Of a DNA stretch of 64,000 bases, positions 7,608-16,402 are shown in pieces. How positions within the stretch are numbered: the first letter of the stretch is position 1; the number at the start of each line of letters is the position of its first letter. This DNA is from Leptolyngbya sp. PCC 6406 (GTDB taxonomy: Bacteria; Cyanobacteriota; Cyanobacteriia; Phormidesmidales; Phormidesmidaceae), in contig NZ_KI913949.1 of the NCBI RefSeq assembly GCF_000332095.2, forward strand, positions 2,208,752 to 2,272,751, in the 5' to 3' direction. A program made the translations under genes and the position numbers. The notes beneath the pieces were generated by a model. It ran no database searches, was not told where the DNA came from, and saw only the letters and a list, made by a program, of their open reading frames with translations.

Positions 7608-10334
7608 CTACCCCAAGTTGAGGGGATCGATATCTATCGTGAGACTGACGCTGGTGGGACAATGCTGGCCCAAACCCGTCAAGTCTGGTAGGGGAGCTGC
7701 GATGGTCATTGACGTAGCCGCCCCCAAGGGGCTAGACCGGCCCTTTGGGGCCATTGCACCTTTGAGCAATAGGTGCCAGCGGTAGCGCCGCGCCACCCGT
7801 AAAATCGGAGCCGGGGCCGGACCCAAAAGGGACCATTCTGGTGACAGTTGGGGTCGAAGCAGCGCCGCCAACTGATCCGCAGTTTTTTCCACCAGGACCG
7901 GATCGGGACTCGTGATCCGCAATAGCACCAACCGTCCCAGGGGAGGATAGGAGAGCGCCCGCCGCTGGGCCAACTCCGTTTCAATGAACGCCGTCACCGA
8001 CTGACGCTGCACCGCCCCAATTACCGGATGCTCTGGAGTATAGGTCTGCAAAATCACCTGCCCCGGTTGCTCCCCCCGCCCCGCCCGCCCCGCCACCTGG
8101 GTCAAGACTTGGAAGGCCCGCTCACTGGCCCGATAGTCTGCCATGTAAAGCAACCCATCAGCGGCGACAATACCCACCAACGTTACCTGGGGCAGGTCAA
8201 TACCCTTGGTGAGCATTTGCGTCCCCACTAGCAGATCTGCCTCCCCCTGGGCAAAGCGGGTCAGCAGCGCCCGGTGAGATCCCTTCGTCCGCGTCGTGTC
8301 GCTGTCAAACCGCAGAGGCCGCAGCCCCGGAAACTCTGCCTGCAACGCCTGCTCCACCCGCTGGGTACCGCTGCCAAAATGCTTCAGATAGGGGGAACCA
8401 CAGGCAGGGCATAGGGGCGGCTGGCTCTGCCCATAGCCGCAGTAGTGGCAGCGCAGGGTAGAGGTGCCGTCCGCATAGGGCAAATGGTGAGACAGGGATA
8501 CATCGCAGTGAGGACACATCATCACATGGCCACAGGCCCGACAAGAGACAAAGCTACTGTGGCCCCGCCGATGAATGAACAGAATGCCCTGCTCTCCCGA
8601 GCCTTCTAGGGTTTCCAGAGCCCTGCGCAGGGTGCGACTAAAGATAGACCGATTTCCCGCCTGGAGTTCCTGACGCATATCCACCACCGTAATCGGGGGC
8701 ATAGGGCGAGCGTGGATCCGTTCAGGCAAACAGAGATAGTGGAGATCCGTAGGGTGGGCCGTGCCCACCATTTCCATGCCCTTTTCCCCACCCGTAGGGT
8801 GGGCACCGCCCACCGTGCCCTTCTCCCCACCCATAGCAGGAATCGTAGGGTGGGCACTGCCCACCCATTCTGGTGCAGTCCCACGGTGAACATCGTCCTC
8901 CCTGCCCTTATTCTCCCCCCTCGGCATCCCCATCTCCGATGGCTGAACCGCCACCCAACTTTCCAAAGAAGGGGTAGCGGAGCCCAAAACCAGGGGACAG
9001 GCGTCCAATTTTGCCCGCCAGTAGGCCACGGTGCGGGCGTGATAACAGGGGGCAGGCTGATCCTGCTTAAAGCTGGAATCGTGCTCTTCATCCAAAATCA
9101 CCATGCCTAGGCAGGGCAGGGGGGCAAACACCGCCGATCGCGTCCCAATCACCACCTGGGGATCGCCACTAAGCATCTGTCGCCAAGCGTCATAGCGCTC
9201 CCCCTCCGACAGGCCGCTATGGTACACACACACCCGTTCCCCAAACCGTTGACGAAAGCGATCGGTGAGTTGCGGCGTCAGGCCAATCTCCGGCACTAGC
9301 ACCAAGGCGGATTGCCCCGCTACCAATCGAGGTGCGATCGCTTGCAAATACACCTCAGTTTTCCCTGAGCCTGTCACCCCATGGAGCAGGGCCACCTCAC
9401 CGCCCCCCAACTGGCTGAGTCCTGCCAGGGCCGTTTGCTGATGCTTCGTGAGAGCTTTGGGCCGATCACTAGCTAAGTCCGGTTGCTGGGGCTGGCGCAG
9501 TACCTCCCGTTCTTCTAAATTCAGGTAGCCCTTGGCCGCCAGCGATCGCAATGTAGCACTGGTGGTACGGCAATATTGCAGTGCCTCTTGCAACCAAAAA
9601 TCCCCACCCCGCCGCTGGAGCAATCGCAGCACTTCTTGCTGGCGCGGAGTTAGGTCTTCAATCCCCGACATTCCCGCCACCACGGTCACGGCCTGACGCC
9701 GTTTAGGCCGGGGCGGTTGGGGTAGGGCTAGATAACTCTCCACCCAACCCCGCTGGGTCAGGTGGTGAATGCCTCGGGCGGCACCGGGGATCTGCTGACA
9801 CAGGTATTGCCAGGTGTAATCGCCACTGGGGGATCGCTGGAGCTGCGTCAGCACCGCTAGGGCTGCTGGGGGCAGGTTCTCCCTAGCCTCAGCCAGGGGA
9901 TTCTCTAGATCGGCAACGGAAACAGTGCCGGTCAAGCGGACACGCCGCTGCGATCGCGCTAGCAGTCCCGGTGGCAGTGCCGTGCGAATCACCTGCATCA
10001 GGGGTGTTTGATAATAGTCCGCAACAGTTTCCAGTAACTGCCAATAGGTGGGAGAAAATACGCCGGGGCTGATCACCGCCCCCACCGCCTTTACCTCACG
10101 GTGGGCTAGATCGGCAGACACCTCCGCTACTGTCCGAATTGCGATCGCGCCCACCTGCTGATGTCCAAAGGGCACACTGAGAATATCCCCCGCCGCAATG
10201 GACAGATCCGGTGGAACGCCATAGGTATAGAGCCCCTGCACCCCAGGACAGTCCACTAGGACTTCAATCCAGCGAGGGGCCGTCTCCGTCGTGATGGTGG
10301 TCTCCGCAGTCGTGATTTTCCTTCCCCCGTACAC
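7608..10334 (-). CDS. priA: Primosomal replication restart helicase PriA
   Basis: A 908-residue PriA, the 3'-5' helicase that reloads the replisome at stalled forks. Seen: N-terminal 3'BD (WIEVLVDCPGVQGLYTYGVP), Walker A GVTGSGKTE (319-327), DEEH box (415-418), GSATPSLESW (451-460), eight zinc-binding cysteines in four pairs (CRAC, CPHC, CHYC, CPAC), and the helicase end ...IDIDPLNLG. The only supported start is GTG at 10334, since the conserved N-terminal strand begins at residue 21. Two oddities: about 64 residues at 465-528 are encoded by three dispersed palindromic repeats and their spacers, and a basic insertion (MAPKGRSSPLGAATSM) lies just before the C-terminus. Divergent from fur. Confidence 0.95.
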   Translation of the reverse strand: MYGGRKITTAETTITTETAPRWIEVLVDCPGVQGLYTYGVPPDLSIAAGDILSVPFGHQQVGAIAIRTVAEVSADLAHREVKAVGAVISPGVFSPTYWQLLETVADYYQTPLMQVIRTALPPGLLARSQRRVRLTGTVSVADLENPLAEARENLPPAALAVLTQLQRSPSGDYTWQYLCQQIPGAARGIHHLTQRGWVESYLALPQPPRPKRRQAVTVVAGMSGIEDLTPRQQEVLRLLQRRGGDFWLQEALQYCRTTSATLRSLAAKGYLNLEEREVLRQPQQPDLASDRPKALTKHQQTALAGLSQLGGGEVALLHGVTGSGKTEVYLQAIAPRLVAGQSALVLVPEIGLTPQLTDRFRQRFGERVCVYHSGLSEGERYDAWRQMLSGDPQVVIGTRSAVFAPLPCLGMVILDEEHDSSFKQDQPAPCYHARTVAYWRAKLDACPLVLGSATPSLESWVAVQPSEMGMPRGENKGREDDVHRGTAPEWVGSAHPTIPAMGGEKGTVGGAHPTGGEKGMEMVGTAHPTDLHYLCLPERIHARPMPPITVVDMRQELQAGNRSIFSRTLRRALETLEGSGEQGILFIHRRGHSSFVSCRACGHVMMCPHCDVSLSHHLPYADGTSTLRCHYCGYGQSQPPLCPACGSPYLKHFGSGTQRVEQALQAEFPGLRPLRFDSDTTRTKGSHRALLTRFAQGEADLLVGTQMLTKGIDLPQVTLVGIVAADGLLYMADYRASERAFQVLTQVAGRAGRGEQPGQVILQTYTPEHPVIGAVQRQSVTAFIETELAQRRALSYPPLGRLVLLRITSPDPVLVEKTADQLAALLRPQLSPEWSLLGPAPAPILRVARRYRWHLLLKGAMAPKGRSSPLGAATSMTIAAPLPDLTGLGQHCPTSVSLTIDIDPLNLG
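8749..8865 (+). repeat. Three palindromic repeats inside priA
   Basis: Three 21-bp copies at 8749-8769, 8794-8814 and 8845-8865, each GTAGGGTGGGC, two variable bases, then GCCCACC. They are separated by related CCTTTTCCCCACC-type spacers. On the priA strand they encode VGSAHPT, VGGAHPT and VGTAHPT. The same element occurs in intergenic DNA at 6859-6879. Confidence 0.9.
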
Positions 10335-10517
10335 ACAAAACCGCCCCTTAGTTTAACGAGCCCACCCACTCCCCACCCACTTCCTGACCCTGGACCAGTC
10401 CTATCAGTAATAGTTCTCTTTAATTCTTGAGCCCTAAATGACGATAACCTTAGGCTTGCTAGTTGACTTATGGCCCCAGCTAAATGAAAATGTATCCCAA
10501 CTAAGAAAAAATTTCCC

Positions 10518-10973
10518 ATGGCCTCGTATCCCAATGCTGACTTGAGGGCCGAACTCAACGCCCATGGCTATCGCCTCACGCCGCAGCGCCAAAAGATTCT
10601 AGATATTTTTTGCACTTTGCCCCAGGGTCGCCACCTGAGTGCAGAGGATCTCCATTCAGCCCTAACCCAAACCGGGGAGCGCATTGGCCTCTCCACCGTC
10701 TACCGCACCATTCACCTCATGGTGTACATGGGCATGTTGAGGGAGTTGGAACTGGCGGAAGGGCACAAGCACTACGAACTCAATCGCCCCCTGCGCGACC
10801 ATCACCACCATCTGGTCTGTGTCTACTGCAACCAGACCCTAGAATTTTCGGAAGACCAAGTGGATCAGGTAGGGGAGAAGCAGGCCAAGTCTGTCGGGTA
10901 CTACATCCTGGACTGCCAACTCACCCTTTATGGCATCTGCCCCAACTGCGATGTTCAAAAACCAGTCCTTTAG
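10518..10973 (+). CDS. fur: Ferric uptake regulator, FurA type
   Basis: A 151-residue Fur-family repressor. The N-terminal winged helix (GYRLTPQRQKILDIF at 17-31; STVYRTIHLM at 59-68) is followed by the metal-binding dimerisation domain with HKHYELNR, the histidine cluster HHHH (95-98), CVYC (Cys101/104) and CPNC (Cys141/144). The pattern HKHYEhNxP...HHHHHLhCVxCN matches cyanobacterial FurA better than Zur or PerR. FurA represses iron-uptake and iron-stress genes with Fe2+. The next genes, flavodoxin and an isiC-like hydrolase, are classic Fur targets, which supports the call. The 183-bp divergent spacer from priA holds a TTGACT box near 10463 but no clear -10. Confidence 0.92.
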   Translation: MASYPNADLRAELNAHGYRLTPQRQKILDIFCTLPQGRHLSAEDLHSALTQTGERIGLSTVYRTIHLMVYMGMLRELELAEGHKHYELNRPLRDHHHHLVCVYCNQTLEFSEDQVDQVGEKQAKSVGYYILDCQLTLYGICPNCDVQKPVL

Positions 10974-11360
10974 AGGACATCGCACCCAGCGCTCGATGTG
11001 ATGTGCCATCCAGCGAACTTACCCAGAGCGCACCAGATCCATCCTGCTTTCAGATCTGATCCCAAACCTCGGTCATAGACCTCCAATTTGTGGTGCATGG
11101 GGACGTGGTGCCCGCAAACGGAATACGCCCAGAAAGTGCTGTAACCCTTTAGTTGCAAGCCTATTCCAAAAATATGAGATTTTATTCCCTGATTCTTAAT
11201 GGGAATTTATTGCATTAAGCTCAAGGCCGGATATACTGAACCCAAGGCTTGTTGAATCTTCTTCTCAATTAGCAAGGGGGGTATTGCCGACTGGGTAACC
11301 CTCCGTCCCCTGAACGCTGGTTAACCCCAGCCCTGTACCTCTCAATTTCAAGGAAACGTT
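10974..11360 (+). promoter_or_regulatory. fur-isiB spacer with candidate operator
   Basis: 387 bp without a gene. An AT-rich stretch at 11170-11220 contains a perfect 7-bp inverted repeat, CTTAATG (11195-11201) and CATTAAG (11213-11219), separated by 11 bp. Its AT-rich composition and place before isiB make it a candidate Fur-controlled promoter region, but it is not a textbook Fur box. A GGAAACGTT just before the isiB ATG serves as ribosome site. Confidence 0.4.
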
Positions 11361-11873
11361 ATGGCTAAAATCGGCTTATTTTACGGCTCCACATCTAGCA
11401 AGACCGCAGATGTAGCCGAGCAAATTCAATCAGCCCTGGGTGGTGAAGCTGTTGTGGACCTCTACGATATTGCCGACGTAGAGGTCCAGCAGCTCGCCGA
11501 GTACGACTACCTGCTTATCGGCTGCCCTACCTGGAACATTGGTGATCTCCAGAGTGACTGGGAAGGCGTTTTTGATGATCTAGATGAGGTGGGCTTTGAG
11601 GGTAAAACCGTGGCCTACTTTGGCACAGGCGATCAGGTTGGTTATGCCGACAACTTTATGGACGCCATTGGTCTCCTAGAAGAGAAAATCTCCAGCCTCG
11701 GAGCTAAAACCATAGGCTACTGGCCCCTAACAGGCTACGACTTTAATGAGTCTCGCGCAGTCCGAGATGGCAAGTTCTGCGGCCTTGCCCTTGATGAAGA
11801 CAACGAGCCTGAGAAGACCTCAGAACGTATACAGACCTGGGTAGCCCAAGTCAAACCTGCCCTCGGGCTTTAG
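11361..11873 (+). CDS. isiB: Flavodoxin
   Basis: A 170-residue long-chain flavodoxin. FMN-binding loops are visible: phosphate loop YGSTSSKTADVA (9-20), first isoalloxazine loop PTWNIGDLQSDW (about 55-66) and second loop GTGDQVGYADNF (about 90-101). Flavodoxin replaces ferredoxin as photosystem I electron acceptor when iron is scarce. The position after fur and before an isiC-like hydrolase fits the isi iron-stress arrangement, but isiA (CP43') is absent here. A 387-bp AT-rich spacer upstream probably carries its regulation. Confidence 0.96.
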   Translation: MAKIGLFYGSTSSKTADVAEQIQSALGGEAVVDLYDIADVEVQQLAEYDYLLIGCPTWNIGDLQSDWEGVFDDLDEVGFEGKTVAYFGTGDQVGYADNFMDAIGLLEEKISSLGAKTIGYWPLTGYDFNESRAVRDGKFCGLALDEDNEPEKTSERIQTWVAQVKPALGL

Positions 11874-12027
11874 GGTCTACCACAACAGATTTTCCGGCCC
11901 GCGAACGGGAAACCAAATGATGCAGTGTGTCTATGAATCGCGGGCTTTCCTCTTCCATCCACAAACTCAATTCAAAATTTATATCGCTCTCTTCTCTCTA
12001 CCATTCCCTCCATTCACCCCAAACCCC

Positions 12028-12789
12028 ATGCTCAATGCCCTTTGGCTCTCCGTGAGCCCCAGCTTGGATCGCTTTGACCAACGCCTGATTCGTCATCTCA
12101 CCCGTCAAGGTAGTCTGCACCATTGGGAATACCATCAAACCCCAGACGAACCTTGCTGCCTGGAAACAGCGATAGTGCTCCTCCATGATTTTCTGAAACA
12201 GCATCATCGCCCAGTCCATCTCCTCGGGCATGGCATTAGCGGCGTAGTAGGACTGCTCTACGCCCAAAAACACCCCGAAAGAGTGCGATCGCTCACCCTC
12301 CTTTCTGTAGGGGCCAACCCCGCCATCAGTTGGCACACCCACTACTACGCCCTAAGAAATCTGCTGCCCTGCTCCCGAGACATGATCTTGGCCCAGATGA
12401 TCCAGACTCTCTTTGGCCCCCAAGGTAACGCCATGACCACGGCACTGGTAGCCTTGCTTCAACAGGATTTGGACTATAGCCTCACTCCTCATTCTCTGGT
12501 CAGCCATACCTTACTGACAGTCGAAGCCATTGTCCCCCCTCTGCTGATCTGCCATGGAGGCCGGGATACGGTCCTAGACCCCAATGCCCAACTGCAATGG
12601 CAATATCTACTGAAGCCCCGCGATCACCATTGGACTTGCCTCGAAGGTAGACATTTCTTTCACTACGAATATCCTCAGCAGGTGGCAGAAACGATCCACG
12701 CCTACTGGCGGAGCCTAGAGTCCCCACCACTATCCAGTCCCATCCGGCCCACGGTTATTTCAGCTACCTCAAGGCCAAGGGAATTTTGA
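12028..12789 (+). CDS. isiC: Alpha/beta hydrolase-fold protein, IsiC-like, nucleophile altered
   Basis: A 253-residue alpha/beta hydrolase from ATG 12028 (MLNALWLSVSPSLDRFD). An open frame reaches back to 11917 but its extra 37 residues look untranslated. Seen: strand-turn-helix VHLLGHGISGVVGLLYA, then HPERVRSLTLLSV, a late acidic-loop GGRDTVLDP and histidine in EGRHFFHYE. The nucleophile elbow reads GHGIS where GHSxG is expected, so Ser is replaced by Gly (GGC against AGC would be a one-base change). In several cyanobacteria isiC, an alpha/beta hydrolase of unclear function, follows isiB; this gene has that position. It may be non-catalytic. Symbol by position, not certain. Confidence 0.7.
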   Translation: MLNALWLSVSPSLDRFDQRLIRHLTRQGSLHHWEYHQTPDEPCCLETAIVLLHDFLKQHHRPVHLLGHGISGVVGLLYAQKHPERVRSLTLLSVGANPAISWHTHYYALRNLLPCSRDMILAQMIQTLFGPQGNAMTTALVALLQQDLDYSLTPHSLVSHTLLTVEAIVPPLLICHGGRDTVLDPNAQLQWQYLLKPRDHHWTCLEGRHFFHYEYPQQVAETIHAYWRSLESPPLSSPIRPTVISATSRPREF

Positions 12790-13251
12790 ACCCCCATCCC
12801 GAATTTCCCAATATCAGCACCCGTCCACCAGGCAACCACCCTACGGCGGCATTCTGCATTGGGCGCGGAAACCGCGCCCCTACCGCACCCTCACATCCCA
12901 TCACGGGTCACTCGGCAACAAGAGCAACCACCCTACGGCTAGTTGCTCCTCCGGAGCCGCTACGCGAACAGGGCAAGCAAGGGATTGCCCCTACGGAAAA
13001 TTTAATTCAAAATTCAAAACTCAAAATTCCTGCCACCCCATCACCCCAAAACCTATCACCCGGCAACAACAGGGCGGGTTTTGAGCCTCCCATCCTGAAT
13101 TACCCGCTACAACAGGGCGGGTTTTGAGCCTCCCATTTGGGATTTCCCCGTAGACACGAGCTAAACCCGCCCCTACGGGATTTACCCCATCACCCCATCA
13201 CCCCAATACCCCATCACCCCATCACCCCAATACCCCATCACCCCACCCACC
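12790..13251. repeat. Repeat-rich spacer
   Basis: Composite of dispersed repeats. TGCATTGGGCGCGGAAACCG followed by CGCCCC lies at 12855-12880, also found inverted twice at 49375-49501. AATTCAAAATTCAAAACTC-type runs lie at 13003-13028. Two exact 27-bp direct copies (13067-13093, 13110-13136) start CAACAGGGCGGGTTTTGAGC. CCCCATCA/CCCCAATA tandem units run from about 13186 to 13249. Open frames across this stretch are repeat translations, not genes. Confidence 0.8.
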
Positions 13252-13845
13252 ATGACCCCTATCCTCCACCCCAGCCTAGAAACCCCCACAATCTCCCCGG
13301 CATTGTATAGGTTCCAACGCCATCAACCCCTGTCTTCTCGAAAAACTACGCTCTGGAAAATTCACCAGGGTCTCGTCCGTACCGTTACTTGGAATGACGA
13401 AGGGAGCATCATTACCCTGGGTTTTTGGGGACCGGGGAGTTGGGTTGGCTGGGCCATTGATCAGGTTAGCCCCTATGAAATTCAGCCTCTGACCACCATT
13501 ACCGCCACCACTGTCACCACCCATCAAGTCATTCCTAGCCGCAACCTGTTAGACCACCAGCAGCAGACCAATATCATGCTGGGTATCTTGCACTGCCACC
13601 GCATGGAAACTCGGTTGCTCAAATTGTTGATCTGGCTGGCACAACGGTTTGGCCAGCGTCGGAGCCACGGTATCCAGATGCAATTACCTTTGACCCACCA
13701 AGAGATCGCAGAAACCCTGGGGACGACACGGGTTACCGTTACCCGGCTGATTAATCAATTGGAGCAAAGTGACCAGATCCAATGGTCACGCCGCCATCAG
13801 TTTATTCCTAGTCACACACTGGCGATTGAGGCTGGGAATTTTTAA
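13252..13845 (+). CDS. Crp/Fnr family transcriptional regulator
   Basis: A 197-residue regulator. The N-terminal half is a shortened cyclic-nucleotide-binding-like beta barrel (GFWGPGSWVGWAIDQVSPYEIQPLTT). The C-terminal half has the Crp-type helix-turn-helix (LPLTHQEIAETLGTTRVTVTRLINQLEQ, written here in part: THQEIAETLGTTRVTVTRL) and a wing (RRHQFIP). It lacks the Fnr cysteines and a clear cAMP phosphate-binding arginine, so the effector is unknown. ATG 13252 comes straight after tandem CCCCATCA repeats, leaving no proper ribosome site; expression may be affected. A hairpin follows the stop. Confidence 0.82.
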   Translation: MTPILHPSLETPTISPALYRFQRHQPLSSRKTTLWKIHQGLVRTVTWNDEGSIITLGFWGPGSWVGWAIDQVSPYEIQPLTTITATTVTTHQVIPSRNLLDHQQQTNIMLGILHCHRMETRLLKLLIWLAQRFGQRRSHGIQMQLPLTHQEIAETLGTTRVTVTRLINQLEQSDQIQWSRRHQFIPSHTLAIEAGNF

Positions 13846-13865
13846 AGAATCCCTGGGCAAAAACA

Positions 13866-13901
13866 AAGCGCTGCGCTTTCTATCGGTGAAAGCCAGCGCT
13901 T
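13866..13901 (+). terminator. Hairpin downstream of the Crp-type gene
   Basis: AAGCGCTG and GCTTTC (13866-13880) pair with GAAAGC and CAGCGCTT (13888-13901), with one bulged base and a 7-nt loop; a T-rich stretch (CGTTATTTAT) follows. It lies 20 bp after the stop at 13845. Confidence 0.65.
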
Positions 13902-14065
13902 CGTTATTTATAGGGGGTTTGACAATTGGGATCTATAAAAAAGCGCGATCCCTTATGATTTCCCCCTATTATTGCCTGGGTTTTAACTGTAAAGGCGTGC
14001 ACATAATAATGTCTTTATGTTTCGCCATTGTCACGAAATATGAGGAGTTATCAAGTTTTGCCGTT

Positions 14066-14590
14066 CTATGGTAGAGACTTGAGGGAGACCCCCAAACGGT
14101 GAGAAATCCACACCTCCAGCGATCGCACGAGGGGTTTCCCAGGTAAACCGCTTACGGAACCGGCCATAGGCTCCACTAAAATCGTAAACATCCCTAGGCG
14201 GTTCCCCGCTAACACATCAGTGAACAGCCGATCCCCCACCATAGCGATCCGCTCCAAGGGCAAGTTCATGGCTTCAGCGGCACGACGCAGCTTGCGCCGA
14301 GAGGGCTTGCCGGCCCCGGTTATGTAGGGTAAATCTAACCCTTCGGCAATGCGGCGAATGCGGGCCTCATTCAGATTGTTGCTCACCAGCCACAGGGAAA
14401 CGAGGGGCTTGAGTTGGGCACACCAAGCATGAACCTCTGGGGAGGTTTGTCCTTCCCGTAGGGGTACTAGGGTCTCATCCACATCCAGCACCAACCCTTG
14501 GAGCTGGTGCTGGGCGATGAGTTCAGGGGTGAGGCCCAGTATGGGCTCGCCTAAGATCAAGTCTGGCTGGAGCAGCTTCACCCAGTTCAT
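14066..14590 (-). CDS. yqeG: YqeG family HAD IIIA-type phosphatase
   Basis: A 174-residue HAD-superfamily protein. Motif I is DVDETLVP (Asp nucleophile and general acid, about 36-43), motif II is the SNN in LWLVSNNLNEARI, the Lys lies in GAGKPSRRKLRRA and motif III is MVGDRLFTDVLAGNRLG. This is the YqeG family, known from Bacillus and cyanobacteria, with unassigned substrate. It is last in a minus-strand series ruvX-DUF3727-mltG-yqeG, although 149 bp with a GCAGGCG-AAA-CGCCTGC palindrome (14668-14684) separates it from mltG. Confidence 0.9.
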   Translation of the reverse strand: MNWVKLLQPDLILGEPILGLTPELIAQHQLQGLVLDVDETLVPLREGQTSPEVHAWCAQLKPLVSLWLVSNNLNEARIRRIAEGLDLPYITGAGKPSRRKLRRAAEAMNLPLERIAMVGDRLFTDVLAGNRLGMFTILVEPMAGSVSGLPGKPLVRSLEVWISHRLGVSLKSLP

Positions 14591-14739
14591 TGGTGGTTAT
14601 CCATTATTACTGTCGCCATATAGCAATCCAAATTGATTCTTGAGGTAGGAGAGGTATCTTGCCCATGCAGGCGAAACGCCTGCACTACGAGTTTTTACAA
14701 CTCGCGGAGGAGCGCTATAGCTCTTACCCTGGGCCTCCC

Positions 14740-15825
14740 CTATTCTCCATCGATGGCATCACGAATTTGGGCTTGGGCGGCCTCATGCTCTGCCAGGGTG
14801 CGGCTAAAGACGTGGGTGCCGTCATAGCGGGCTACGAAAAAGAGATATTCCGTCTCGGGGGGATCAAGACTGGCCTCTAGGCTGGCAATACCGGGGCTAG
14901 CAATGGGAGTCGGGGGTAGACCCACATTGATATAGGTGTTGTAGGGAGAGGGGGTTTCTACCTGGGCAAAGGTCAGCGGTTGCTCAGGGGTCTGGGTAAT
15001 CCCGAGGCCATATTCCACCGTGGGATCGGCCCCCAACGGAATCCCCTCTTTTAGACGGCGGTTAAACACGGCAGCAATCTGCGATCGCTCCTCCGCCACT
15101 ACCGCCTCCCGCTCCACAATGCTGGATAGGGTCACCCACTCCACCAGGGAAAACGTGGAATTCGCCGCTTCATAGGCGGGCAAAGCCACGGTCTCAAAGC
15201 GCTCCAGCATCAGATCCACCACCGCTTCCGGGGTAATGGCCTCCGCTGGAAGCTGGTAGGTGTCGGGATAGAGAAACCCCTCTAGATGGGGCAAGTTCCC
15301 CGGTAGCCAAGGATAGCGGTCAGTGGGAATTTGTTGGGTGGCTTGCAAAAAATCATCGGCAGAGAAGAACCCGCGTTCCTCAAAAGCCGCCGCCATTTCT
15401 GCTCTTGTCCAGCCCTCCGGCACCGTAAAGCTATTGGTTACCACCTCCCCACTCCAAATCTGGTGAGCAATCTCCACCAAGGATTGGTTGGGAACGAGGA
15501 TATAGGTACCCGCTTGGTACCCACCCTCCGGTTCTCGAAAGGCTCGCCAACGACTCCAGATATTCCAGGCAAGGCGAGAGCGGATCAGCCCCGCCACCTC
15601 CAAGTCTCGTCCGATCTGTTGCCCCGCTGTCCCTGTGGGAATCTGGATTTGGACTGGAGCCACGGCCTCATCGGCGGCGGCTCGTCCCAGAACGGGGGCT
15701 GTCGCCCAGCTCCACCAAACCCAGCCCTGCCATCCAGCAAGACCCAGGGTGATGGGCACCACCGCCAGAAAGAATATGGTTTTGGGAATCCGGGAGGTCA
15801 TGGGTACAGCGTCGGCAGTAGCCAC
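14740..15825 (-). CDS. mltG: Endolytic transglycosylase MltG
   Basis: A 361-residue membrane-anchored murein transglycosylase that cuts nascent glycan strands. Seen: one N-terminal transmembrane helix (IFFLAVVPITLGLAGWQGW), a LysM-like segment (IQIPTGTAGQQIGRDLEVAG), and the YceG catalytic region: FLYPDTYQL, then SSIVEREAVVAEERSQIAAV with the conserved Glu, GADPTVEYGLG, and PYNTYINVGLPPTPIASPG. The GTG at 15825 touches the end of DUF3727; an internal ATG at 15801 is an alternative with no better ribosome site. Operon with DUF3727 and ruvX. Confidence 0.93.
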   Translation of the reverse strand: MATADAVPMTSRIPKTIFFLAVVPITLGLAGWQGWVWWSWATAPVLGRAAADEAVAPVQIQIPTGTAGQQIGRDLEVAGLIRSRLAWNIWSRWRAFREPEGGYQAGTYILVPNQSLVEIAHQIWSGEVVTNSFTVPEGWTRAEMAAAFEERGFFSADDFLQATQQIPTDRYPWLPGNLPHLEGFLYPDTYQLPAEAITPEAVVDLMLERFETVALPAYEAANSTFSLVEWVTLSSIVEREAVVAEERSQIAAVFNRRLKEGIPLGADPTVEYGLGITQTPEQPLTFAQVETPSPYNTYINVGLPPTPIASPGIASLEASLDPPETEYLFFVARYDGTHVFSRTLAEHEAAQAQIRDAIDGE

Positions 15826-15826
15826 A

Positions 15827-16402
15827 CTACTCTAAGAGATCAAACAAGGTGGCTTCCAACTCTGGTTGGAGGCGCTCAAATTCCTCGGGGGGAACTACCT
15901 CGGCATCCCCAGTGGGGGTCATGTAGGCAAAGATTAGTAGGGGATCTACAGGGGTGCAGATGGTATATTCCACATCCTGTTGAAAAAAGGTTGCCAGGAT
16001 TTGAAAGTCTTCACTGGCGTCTTCATCCTCTTCATCCTCCAAATCCTCCCCCACATCTAGTGTGAAGCAGTTTTCTTCCTCGGCGTCGGGCAAATCCCCT
16101 GCCACCGTCAGGGTAATGGCGCTGCGCTGAAGATGAAGATTTTGCTCAGCTAGCACTGCCTTAGCTGTGGCGAAGAGACTATCGATGTCTTCATCTTCCA
16201 CGTCCACCATCACCTCTTCCTCTCCGTCTTCATCTGTTGCCCAGGCAAAGATCTCAACGGGGGTATCAATGGGAAACAGCAGGGCATAGGGCTTGCCACC
16301 CAAATCAAAGGTTTGTTCGACTTGACAGGGCAGCGACCGCCCTGCTTCGTCGCGCAGGGTAACGGTGGAGCCTTCTTGGGCAAATTCGCTCGGTGGGGTC
16401 AT
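15827..16402 (-). CDS. DUF3727 domain protein
   Basis: A 191-residue acidic soluble protein with two related halves, each a small beta domain (VTLRDEAGRSLPCQVEQTF...YALLFPID and FQILATFFQQDVEYTICTPVDPLLIFAY). This is the DUF3727/DUF1292-like arrangement seen in cyanobacteria and plants. A Glu/Asp-rich linker (DLEDEEDEDASED) joins them. Function is not established. Its ATG overlaps the ruvX stop by 4 bp, indicating translational coupling, and the stop nearly touches mltG. Confidence 0.85.
   Translation of the reverse strand: MTPPSEFAQEGSTVTLRDEAGRSLPCQVEQTFDLGGKPYALLFPIDTPVEIFAWATDEDGEEEVMVDVEDEDIDSLFATAKAVLAEQNLHLQRSAITLTVAGDLPDAEEENCFTLDVGEDLEDEEDEDASEDFQILATFFQQDVEYTICTPVDPLLIFAYMTPTGDAEVVPPEEFERLQPELEATLFDLLE

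Noticed and set aside
11917-12027. N-terminal extension of the isiC-like hydrolase
   Set aside because: The extra 37 residues (Phe/Pro-rich) have no counterpart in alpha/beta hydrolases; the fold begins at MLNALWLSV.
12786-13127. A 113-codon frame after the isiC-like gene
   Set aside because: It is a translation of dispersed repeats (GGGCGCGG palindrome, AATTCAAAATTC runs, 27-bp duplicates).
13186-13249. CCCCATCA/CCCCAATA array as a CRISPR
   Set aside because: Units are 8-25 bp and contiguous with no unique spacers; it is a simple tandem repeat.
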